Origin: Hyphomicrobiales bacterium | Lineage (GTDB): Bacteria > Pseudomonadota > Alphaproteobacteria > Rhizobiales > Xanthobacteraceae | Direction of reading: 5' to 3' | Length of the DNA: 13,765 bases | Assembly (NCBI GenBank): GCA_023266695.1 | Contig: JAHFPO010000056.1 | Span: forward strand, 1 to 13,765 | Shown here: positions 9,248 to 13,765 of the stretch, in pieces | How the letters are laid out: every line of letters starts with the position of its first letter | Numbering within the stretch: the first letter of the stretch is position 1 | Program-made: the position numbers and the translations under genes | Notes under the pieces: generated by a model | The model's input: only the letters and a program-made list of their open reading frames with translations | What the model was told of the DNA's origin: nothing | Database searches by the model: none

Positions 9248-9816
9248 GGCCGGCGCTCCTTCTTGCCGGCGGAACCCACGGCATCTGGTCGCGGCGCCCC
9301 GTGCGCCATCGTCTCGATGGTCTCGGTATCGATGAAGCCCTTGCCGCGCGCATCGCGTAGCAGCCGCGGCAAGCGCAGCAGTTCTGCAATGATGAAAAGA
9401 ACAGCGCCGATCGGGATGGCCGACTGCGTAACACGCAAAGGAACCCAATCCAGGGTGACCATGCGATCATTGACCAGGATTAGAAGCACCTGGTATCCGG
9501 TGATCGCGAGCACGATGAAAAACAAGAATACGCAGGCCTCGGCGAAGAGCGTCGTGGCGATGCGCAGTTTGGGCTGCAGCGCGTTGACAAGCGCAGGCAC
9601 GCCGATATGCGCACCTTTGAGTGCCGCCAACGCCGATCCGTAATAGGTAAGCCAGACGAGGCCGATCGAGGCGAGCTCGTCGTACCAAGCGAGCGATCGC
9701 CCGAGATAGCGAAACGTGAAGCCGGCGATGACCAATGCGGTCAACGCCGTCATGAGTACAATCACGATGGTTTCGAGCAACCGCTCGAAGCCCGCGCGCA
9801 ATACCTGCAGGGTCAC
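9244..9816 (-). CDS. dctQ: TRAP transporter small permease subunit DctQ
   Basis: Small four-helix membrane subunit that pairs with DctM in the TRAP transporter. Hydrophobic segments are near residues 15-36, 50-66, 88-110 and 130-148. The diagnostic block WYDELASIGLVWLTYYGSALALKGAHIGVP region (the W-x-DE-x2-S core and the GAHIGV end) sits around helix 2. I chose the GTG at 9816 (190 aa) because GGGGAG at 9823-9828 lies six bases before it and helix 1 then starts at the usual distance. The in-frame ATG at 9843 would add nine residues, but it directly abuts a hairpin with a T-run and has no ribosome binding site. The stop overlaps the dctM start (ATGA). A charged, basic C-terminal tail (GSAGKKERRP) is expected in the cytoplasm. 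Confidence 0.87.
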   Translation of the reverse strand: MTLQVLRAGFERLLETIVIVLMTALTALVIAGFTFRYLGRSLAWYDELASIGLVWLTYYGSALAALKGAHIGVPALVNALQPKLRIATTLFAEACVFLFFIVLAITGYQVLLILVNDRMVTLDWVPLRVTQSAIPIGAVLFIIAELLRLPRLLRDARGKGFIDTETIETMAHGAPRPDAVGSAGKKERRP

Positions 9817-9822
9817 TGCCCT

Positions 9823-9828
9823 CTCCCC
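9823..9828 (-). promoter_or_regulatory. Shine-Dalgarno site supporting the GTG start of dctQ
   Basis: On the minus strand GGGGAG precedes the GTG at 9816 by six bases. The alternative ATG at 9843 is preceded only by the hairpin arm and TTTTC, so this site argues for the shorter DctQ. Confidence 0.5.
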
Positions 9829-9844
9829 AGAGTCCGTGGCCATG

Positions 9845-9875
9845 AAAAGGGCCGGCCAGAAAACAGGCCGGCCCT
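9845..9875 (-). terminator. Terminator-like hairpin between dctP and dctQ (attenuator or mRNA stabiliser)
   Basis: AGGGCCGGCC (9848-9857) and GGCCGGCCCT (9866-9875) form a perfect 10-bp stem with an 8-base loop. Read on the minus strand, the stem ends into TTTT (9848-9845, the first T being shared with the stem). It is placed 13 bases after the dctP stop and before dctQ in the same operon. Such a structure can end most transcripts after the binding-protein gene or protect its mRNA, giving excess DctP over the permease, as is known for other binding-protein operons. The role here is inferred. Confidence 0.7.
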
Positions 9876-9888
9876 CATCGAACGGTGG

Positions 9889-10869
9889 TCAGGAAGTCTT
9901 GCCGAGCGCGAGCGCCTTGTCGATCAGCGCCTTGCCTTCGGGAACCTCGGCCGAGAATTCCTTGTAGATGGCGTCGCTCGCCTTGATGAAGGCGTCCTTG
10001 TCCGCCTCGTTCACTTGCATCCCGGCCGCCTTGAGTTTCTTCAGGAGATCGTCCTCGAGATCGGCTGCGATCTTGTAGACGACGGGCTGCACTTCCTTGG
10101 CGGTGTCGGCGAGCACCTTCTGGATCTCGGGGCTAAGCCGATCCCAGCTCGCTCCGGCGGTGACAAAGGCCGGCGTATAGACGTGGCCGGTGATCGACAG
10201 ATATTTCTGCACTTCCTGGAAGCGCGCCGGATAGATCTGCGAGAACGGATTCTCCTGGCCGTCCATCACGCCGGTCTGCAGCGCCACGAAGACTTCGGAG
10301 AAGGCGAGCGGGCTGGGGTTAGCGCCATAGGCCTGGAACATCTTCACCCGCCACTTGCCCTGCGGCACGCGCAGCTTGATGCCTTGCAGATCCGCCGGCT
10401 TCACGATCGGCTTCTTCGAGTTGGTGATGTGGCGAAAGCCGTTTTCCCACACCGCGATGATCCGGTAACCCTCCTTCTGGGCCGCCGGCGCCATCTGCGG
10501 GGTCACGACCTGATCGCGAATCCGCTCCATATGGGGCCGATCCTTCACCAGGTACGGCATCTCGAACAGGCCGAACATGGGCACGGCCGATGACATCACG
10601 GTGGAGGGCAGGGCGAGATCGACCGTTCCGAGCTTCAGCTTCTTCATCAGCTCGGCGTCGCTGCCGAGCTGGCTCGAGCCGAAGACCACGACCTTGGCCT
10701 TGTCGCCGAGCTTGGTGTTGGCGCGTTTGGCGAATTCCTGCGCCGAGAGTTCGAACAACGAACCGGGCTCGCCGACATGGCCGAATTTGATTTCGGTCTG
10801 CGCCACGGCCGCGCTGGCGAACAGCGAAAGCCCGCAGACGAAGGGCAACAGAGACTTGGGTCCGAACAT
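9889..10869 (-). CDS. dctP: TRAP transporter periplasmic solute-binding protein DctP
   Basis: Periplasmic receptor that captures the substrate, usually a small carboxylate, and hands it to DctQM. It has 326 aa, typical of the family. The signal peptide MFGPKSLLPFVCGLSLFASA ends with a probable AVA|Q cleavage after residue 23. The mature protein opens with TEIKFGHVGEPGSLFELSAQEFAKR. R167 in GIKLRVPQGKW matches the conserved arginine that binds the ligand carboxylate. The block SEVFVALQTGVMDGQENP (191-208) is diagnostic. The ATG at 10869 has GGAGG (10876-10880) six bases upstream. The open frame continues upstream but encodes no family sequence. It is first in dctP-dctQ-dctM and diverges from the hydroxyacid-reductase gene across a 315-bp gap. 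The ligand is not predictable; proximity suggests a hydroxy- or oxo-carboxylate. Confidence 0.93.
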   Translation of the reverse strand: MFGPKSLLPFVCGLSLFASAAVAQTEIKFGHVGEPGSLFELSAQEFAKRANTKLGDKAKVVVFGSSQLGSDAELMKKLKLGTVDLALPSTVMSSAVPMFGLFEMPYLVKDRPHMERIRDQVVTPQMAPAAQKEGYRIIAVWENGFRHITNSKKPIVKPADLQGIKLRVPQGKWRVKMFQAYGANPSPLAFSEVFVALQTGVMDGQENPFSQIYPARFQEVQKYLSITGHVYTPAFVTAGASWDRLSPEIQKVLADTAKEVQPVVYKIAADLEDDLLKKLKAAGMQVNEADKDAFIKASDAIYKEFSAEVPEGKALIDKALALGKTS

Positions 10870-10936
10870 GAGTTTCCTCCCGTATTTTCTATTCGATGAA
10901 TGGGACCGGTCTGGTGCCGGCCTTTCCAACTTTGTA

Positions 10937-10952
10937 GATGCGGGCCGCAGCC
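10937..10952 (+). repeat. Direct repeat copy 1 (GATGCGGGCCGCAGCC)
   Basis: A 16-base unit repeated at 11007-11022 with one mismatch, start-to-start distance exactly 70 bp, within the dctP/reductase divergent region. It could be a paired regulator site or chance similarity in GC-rich DNA. The flanking bases do not match. Confidence 0.35.
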
Positions 10953-11006
10953 GCGACCCGTCCGGTCTCATTCTGGCATGCGCCTCCCCTCGTTCACAAC
11001 CGGATC

Positions 11007-11022
11007 GATGAGGGCCGCAGCC
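11007..11022 (+). repeat. Direct repeat copy 2 (GATGAGGGCCGCAGCC)
   Basis: Matches copy 1 at 15 of 16 bases and sits 70 bp downstream, about seven helical turns on the same DNA face. The function is unknown. Confidence 0.35.
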
Positions 11023-11184
11023 AACATTTTTGTGACCGGGCCGGCGCCAGGCCTGCTCCCGCTCCCGCTGCGCGGCCGGCCGCTCCCGTGCGGGCGCGGC
11101 TGCGCCGTGGCGCTCCGCGCTATGATTGCGGGTTCGCGTAGGCTGTGACATGCCTGAGCGCGATCGTTCCAACGGGAGGCTCGG

Positions 11185-12147
11185 ATGCCGCAAAACACGC
11201 AAAAGATCGGCTGGATCGGGATCGGCCGCATGGGCTTCCCGATGGCCGAGCGGCTGATCAAGGCCGGCCACGCCGTCTCGGTCTGGAACCGCACCCGCTC
11301 CAAGGCCGAACCCCTAGCTTCGAAGGGCGGCAAGATCGTCGACAAGCTCGGCGATCTCGCCGGCGTCGATGTGTTGTTCTCGATCGTCTCGACCGGCAAG
11401 GACCTCGAGGAGGTCTATTTCGGCAAGGACGGGGTGGTGACGGCCAAGAACGGCAAGCTGCCGAAAATCTTCGTCGACTGCTCGACCATCGCGGTGGAGG
11501 AGTCCGCCGCGATCCGCCAGCGTCTCAAGGAGCGCGGGATCGATTTCGTGGCGGCGCCGGTCTCCGGCAACGCAAAGGTGATCAAGGCGGGCCGCCTTTC
11601 CGCGGTCATTTCCGGGCCCGAGGCCGCCTGCAAGACCGTGTTGCCGATGATCGAGGTATTCGCGCCCCAGGGCGTCTCCTTCGTCGGCGACGGCGAACTC
11701 GCGCGCGTCTGCAAGATCGCGCACAACGTGATGCTCGGCGTCGTGATCGAGAACCTGATCGAGATCACGCTGTTGGCGAACAAGATGGGCGTGCCGCGCC
11801 ACGCGTTTCTCGCCTTCATGAACAATTCCGTGATGGGCTCGATGTTCACCCGCTACAAGACGCCGGCGCTGGTGAACCTCGACTGGACCACGACCTTCAC
11901 GCCGGAGCTGTTGCGCAAGGACATCGACCTCGGCTTGGCGCTTGGCCGCGAACACGACGTGCCGATGCCGGTGACGGCGGCGGCGCGCGAGGTGCTGCAA
12001 AGCCATTTCGGCGCGGCGATTCTCCAGAAGAATCCGGAGGAATACCTGCAGAAGGATTTCGCCGCGCTGTTGGAAACCATGGCGCTCGCCGCCGGCATGA
12101 AGCTCGCGAGCGAGAACAAGAACGTGTCCACGGGGCTGGAAAGCTAG
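11185..12147 (+). CDS. NAD(P)-dependent beta-hydroxyacid dehydrogenase (3-hydroxyisobutyrate dehydrogenase family)
   Basis: Cytosolic oxidoreductase of the family that includes 3-hydroxyisobutyrate dehydrogenase and tartronate semialdehyde reductase (GarR/GlxR); it interconverts a beta-hydroxyacid and its semialdehyde with NAD(P). It has 320 aa; family members are usually about 290-300. The Rossmann motif is IGWIGIGRMGFPMAERL (8-24), followed by VSVWNRTRSKAEPL, where Asn/Arg rather than Asp after the second strand suggests NADP use. DCST is at 98-101, the substrate loop APVSGNAKVIKAG at 124-136, and the catalytic lysine region CKIAHNVMLG has K177 and N181. The usual SGG of the substrate loop is SGN here, so the substrate may differ from the classical enzymes. 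GGGAGG lies five bases before the ATG. It diverges from dctP, consistent with a role in metabolism of the imported acid, but this is inference. Confidence 0.88.
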   Translation: MPQNTQKIGWIGIGRMGFPMAERLIKAGHAVSVWNRTRSKAEPLASKGGKIVDKLGDLAGVDVLFSIVSTGKDLEEVYFGKDGVVTAKNGKLPKIFVDCSTIAVEESAAIRQRLKERGIDFVAAPVSGNAKVIKAGRLSAVISGPEAACKTVLPMIEVFAPQGVSFVGDGELARVCKIAHNVMLGVVIENLIEITLLANKMGVPRHAFLAFMNNSVMGSMFTRYKTPALVNLDWTTTFTPELLRKDIDLGLALGREHDVPMPVTAAAREVLQSHFGAAILQKNPEEYLQKDFAALLETMALAAGMKLASENKNVSTGLES

Positions 12148-12219
12148 GGCGTGATCCCGAAAAAGCCCGCCCCGGACTTGATCCGGGGTGGGAACCGGTT
12201 TTCGGATAAGATCACGCCC
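12147..12219. repeat. Nested palindromic intergenic element (dispersed-repeat type)
   Basis: The outer arms GGGCGTGATC (12147-12156) and GATCACGCCC (12210-12219) pair perfectly over 10 bp. The next segment CCGAAAA (12157-12163) pairs with TTTTCGG (12199-12205), leaving ATAA as a one-sided bulge. Inside lies a second hairpin, 12166-12192. The whole element starts on the last base of the preceding stop codon. Its sequence style (GTGATCCCGAAAA, GGGAACCGGTTTTCGG) closely resembles repetitive extragenic palindromes I recall from Bradyrhizobium-like genomes; this needs a genome search. There is no T-run, so a simple terminator role is unlikely. Confidence 0.75.
12166..12192. repeat. Inner hairpin of the nested palindrome
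   Basis: CCCGCCCCGGA (12166-12176) and TCCGGGGTGGG (12182-12192) form an 11-bp stem with one G-U pair and loop CTTGA. The core CCCCGGACTTGATCCGGGG looks like a separate widespread rhizobial palindrome, here apparently inserted within the loop of the outer one. Confidence 0.65.
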
Positions 12220-12292
12220 AAAATCAAAATGTTAGCGGGGCAGGCCGATTCAATTCGAACTGATCAGACTCTAGCAACACGAAGTCCTCGCG
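12220..12292. other. Short leader before the five-helix membrane protein gene
   Basis: These 73 bases are less GC-rich than the surroundings and contain AAAATCAAAATG and TCAATTCGAACTGATCAGAC. This resembles the flank of the same dispersed repeat family, so the repeat may extend to about 12276. No clear promoter or Shine-Dalgarno sequence was found for the gene at 12293. Confidence 0.3.
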
Positions 12293-12868
12293 ATGGCGAC
12301 CGCCGCAACGGCTCCGGAACCGAAGCTAGTCCGTTGGCACTATCTCTGGTGGGCGGCGGCAGCTTTGCTCACGATGACCGCCGCCATCGCGAGCAAGAAC
12401 CTGTGGTTCTTGAACTTCGTCCATGTGCTTTCCGGCCTGCTGTGGACCGGCATCGACCTTTTCATGGGCTTCATCGTGGGGCCGATCCTGAGGACCCTCG
12501 ATTTGCCGGTCCGGCGCACGGTGCTCTTGAAACTGGTGCCCAAGACGCTTTTCCTGATGCCGACGCTTTCCATCATCACCGGCACCACCGGCTGGTTCCT
12601 CGCCGAATATCGCGGTTACATGGCGCTCGACTGGCCGGAGTTCGGCTGGGTTGCCGCCGCGCTCGCCCTCGTTACGCTCATGACCATCCAGGGCACGGGA
12701 TATCTGTTGCCGACCAATCTGCGGATTTGTTTCGAGCTGCAGAAGCCGGACCCGGACATCGTCAAGATCAGCGCCATGATGAAACGCTTCTTCATCGCCA
12801 CCGCATTGCAGGGGACGATGCAGATCATGATCATCATCATCATGGCGCGCTTCGTGACCGGCATTTGA
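12293..12868 (+). CDS. Five-helix integral membrane protein with CopD-like H-x6-W-x-G motif, function unknown
   Basis: Uncharacterised inner-membrane protein of 191 aa. About five hydrophobic segments lie near residues 17-34, 40-66, 84-105, 116-140 and 165-188. Segment 2, NFVHVLSGLLWTGIDLFMGF, has His44 followed by W51-x-G53; this resembles the first helix motif of CopD-like and other small haem- or metal-linked membrane families, where the histidine may bind a ligand. Segment 3 has LMPTLSIITGTTGWFLA. After segment 4 comes a cytoplasmic-type loop, LRICFELQKPDPDIVKIS. The ATG at 12293 lacks a clear ribosome binding site, but no later start keeps the first helix intact. It follows the nested repeat, so it is probably its own transcription unit, and a small terminator-like hairpin follows. 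I cannot assign a function, and the CopD link is a motif-level resemblance only. Confidence 0.8.
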   Translation: MATAATAPEPKLVRWHYLWWAAAALLTMTAAIASKNLWFLNFVHVLSGLLWTGIDLFMGFIVGPILRTLDLPVRRTVLLKLVPKTLFLMPTLSIITGTTGWFLAEYRGYMALDWPEFGWVAAALALVTLMTIQGTGYLLPTNLRICFELQKPDPDIVKISAMMKRFFIATALQGTMQIMIIIIMARFVTGI

Positions 12869-12907
12869 GCCGGTCCGCATCCCCACCGGTAAAATTCCGT
12901 TGATCGG

Positions 12908-12928
12908 CCGCCAGAGGCGGGACTTTTT
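12908..12928 (+). terminator. Small intrinsic-terminator-like hairpin after the membrane protein gene
   Basis: CCGCC (12908-12912) and GGCGG (12916-12920) form an all-GC 5-bp stem around loop AGA, followed three bases later by TTTTT (12924-12928). It lies 39 bases after the stop codon. The stem is short but the T-run is on the correct strand. Confidence 0.5.
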
Positions 12929-12963
12929 CACCCCAATCTTTGTTTATCAGAATGTGCACAATG

Positions 12964-12988
12964 CGGCCCGCGGGTCCCCGCCGGGCCG
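12964..12988 (+). promoter_or_regulatory. GC hairpin in the leader of the secreted-protein gene
   Basis: CGGCCCG (12964-12970) and CGGGCCG (12982-12988) form a perfect 7-bp stem with an 11-base loop, ending 21 bases before the ATG at 13010 and just before the ribosome binding site. It could affect translation or mRNA stability. The palindrome TGTGCACA (12953-12960) lies immediately upstream. Both are unproven. Confidence 0.3.
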
Positions 12989-13009
12989 GACGACCAACGG
13001 GAGAAGAAA

Positions 13010-13684
13010 ATGAGCAAGACCACGGGTTTTTCCATATTGGCCTCGGCGGCACTGATGGCGGTCGGATTGAGTGCCAGTCTGCAGGCGCAACAGGCCGGCA
13101 TGAGCTTTTTCATCACCAGCGCCGGTTCCGGCAAAGGAGCGGACCTCGGCGGCCTCGCCGGCGCCGACCGGCACTGCCAGACACTCGCGCAGGCGGCGGG
13201 GGCGGGCAACAAGACCTGGCGCGCTTACTTGAGCGCGAGCGCCATGGGCGGCGCGGCAGCCGTCAATGCGCGCGACCGCATCGGGAAGGGGCCGTGGCAG
13301 AACGCCAAGGGCGTCGTCATCGCCAAGGATGTCGGCGATCTGCATGGCGATCCCAACATCAACAAGCAGACGGCGCTCACCGAGAAGGGCGAGATGGTGA
13401 ACGGCCGCGGCGACAAGCCCAACATGCATGACATCCTCACCGGCTCGCAGCCGGACGGCACGGCGTTCGCGGGCGACAAGGATATGACCTGCAAGAACTG
13501 GACGAGCAGCGGCGAGGGCGCGGCCATGGTGGGCCACCATAACCGGCAAGGGCTCACCGATACGCCCGCCGCCAAGTCGTGGAATTCGTCGCATCCCTCG
13601 CGCGGGCCCGGAGGGGGCTGCAGCCAGACTGATCTGGTCAGCACTGGCGGCGCGGGGCTGTTCTACTGTTTCGCTGCGAACTAA
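13010..13684 (+). CDS. Secreted four-cysteine protein with C-type-lectin-like fold features
   Basis: Probable exported protein of 224 aa. The signal peptide is MSKTTGFSILASAALMAVGL plus SASLQA, with likely cleavage near residue 26 (LQA|Q). The mature chain opens MSFFITSAGSGKGADLGGLAGADRHCQTLA, where a strand is followed by a helix carrying C56. Further cysteines are C161 (MTCKNWTS), C204 (GGCS) and C220 (GLFYCF), enough for two disulfides. The spacing, the WNSSH region and the terminal GLFYCFA strand resemble bacterial lectin-like (DUF1554/C-type-lectin-fold) secreted proteins, many of which are uncharacterised in rhizobia. A carbohydrate- or protein-binding role outside the cytoplasm is inferred, not shown. 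GGAG at 13000-13003 lies six bases before the ATG. It is monocistronic, flanked by hairpins on both sides. Confidence 0.82.
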   Translation: MSKTTGFSILASAALMAVGLSASLQAQQAGMSFFITSAGSGKGADLGGLAGADRHCQTLAQAAGAGNKTWRAYLSASAMGGAAAVNARDRIGKGPWQNAKGVVIAKDVGDLHGDPNINKQTALTEKGEMVNGRGDKPNMHDILTGSQPDGTAFAGDKDMTCKNWTSSGEGAAMVGHHNRQGLTDTPAAKSWNSSHPSRGPGGGCSQTDLVSTGGAGLFYCFAAN

Positions 13685-13706
13685 GTGTCTCCGAATCGGA
13701 TTACCT

Positions 13707-13740
13707 CGGGCGGCGCGGCGCGGAGGTGCTGCGCCGCCCG
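13707..13740 (+). terminator. GC-rich hairpin after the secreted-protein gene
   Basis: CGGGCGGCGC (13707-13716) and GCGCCGCCCG (13731-13740) form a perfect 10-bp stem around a 14-base loop, 22 bases after the stop codon; an alternative register pairs 13715-13721 with 13731-13737. It is followed by TGGTATTTGA, only a weak T-run, so it is a probable but not textbook terminator. Nothing else is seen in the remaining bases to the window end. Confidence 0.55.
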
Positions 13741-13765
13741 TGGTATTTGACGCCCCGCGCGGAAC

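Larger units (their letters stand above)
10870..11184. other. Divergent intergenic region between dctP and the reductase gene
   Basis: These 315 bp hold no credible gene; the short open frames have no ribosome binding site or family features. The region should contain the promoters of dctP (-) and the reductase (+). Visible elements are the palindrome GACCGGTC (10904-10911), a 16-base imperfect direct repeat (see separate entries), a very GC-rich central stretch (about 11035-11115), and a TATGAT -10-like box at 11121-11126 facing the reductase without a clear -35. The reductase has GGGAGG at 11174-11179, five bases before its ATG. Confidence 0.5.

Noticed and set aside
9248..9448. N-terminal extension of the dctM frame up to 9448
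   Set aside because: The extension overlaps dctQ, has no family sequence, and the ATG at 9247 has a good ribosome binding site and an ATGA overlap.
8177..9643. Long plus-strand open frame (about 488 codons) opposite dctM and dctQ
   Set aside because: The product is an Asp/Arg/Glu/His-rich low-complexity chain, the complement of hydrophobic TRAP permease codons; no ribosome binding site or family feature.
11033..11115. GC-rich stretch with several small inverted repeats, considered as a structured RNA
   Set aside because: The pairings are short and mutually exclusive, with no conserved riboswitch-like core; composition alone explains them.
10870..11271. N-terminal extension of the dctP frame up to 11271
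   Set aside because: The extra 134 residues are Arg/Pro-rich and would bury the obvious signal peptide at MFGPKSLLPF, which has its own Shine-Dalgarno sequence.

Overview
The window is GC-rich chromosomal DNA of an alphaproteobacterium, most likely Hyphomicrobiales (Rhizobiales) near the Nitrobacteraceae/Xanthobacteraceae. This rests on the style of the Tad pilus proteins, the C/G-ending codons, and an intergenic palindrome that resembles dispersed repeats I recall from Bradyrhizobium-like genomes. No database search was possible, so family assignments come from motifs and remembered family features.

Region 1 (1-3560, + strand) is the distal part of a tad/cpa (Flp-type IV pilus) operon: the cpaF ATPase (5' end cut by the window), the paired inner-membrane platform proteins tadB and tadC, and the TPR lipoprotein tadD. 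A TTAACCAT octamer, matching the CtrA half-site, lies in the 174-bp gap before tadD.

Region 2 (3615-12147) looks like a hydroxy-acid/C2-C3 metabolism island. It holds a serine-glyoxylate-type class V aminotransferase (-), divergent from a large fused FAD/(4Fe-4S)2/CCG-domain D-2-hydroxyacid dehydrogenase (+). A complete TRAP transporter dctP-dctQ-dctM (-) converges on the dehydrogenase with a 6-bp gap. A 3-hydroxyisobutyrate-dehydrogenase-family reductase (+) diverges from dctP. A plausible scheme is import of a small hydroxycarboxylate by the TRAP system, oxidation to a 2-oxoacid by the flavoprotein, transamination by the class V enzyme, and semialdehyde reduction by the last enzyme. The substrate cannot be read from sequence. 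Two regulatory structures stand out: a near-palindrome with opposed -10-like boxes between the aminotransferase and dehydrogenase genes, and a perfect 10-bp hairpin plus T-run between dctP and dctQ.

Region 3 (12147-13765) begins with a nested palindromic repeat touching the reductase stop codon. It continues with a five-helix membrane protein carrying a CopD-like H-x6-W-x-G motif, a small intrinsic-terminator-like hairpin, and a secreted four-cysteine protein with a C-type-lectin-like carboxyl end, followed by a GC-rich hairpin.

I found no tRNA, rRNA, CRISPR array, transposase or phage gene. No wholly new multi-gene system is evident. The best leads are the hydroxy-acid island, the dctP/dctQ hairpin, the nested repeat and the secreted lectin-like protein.
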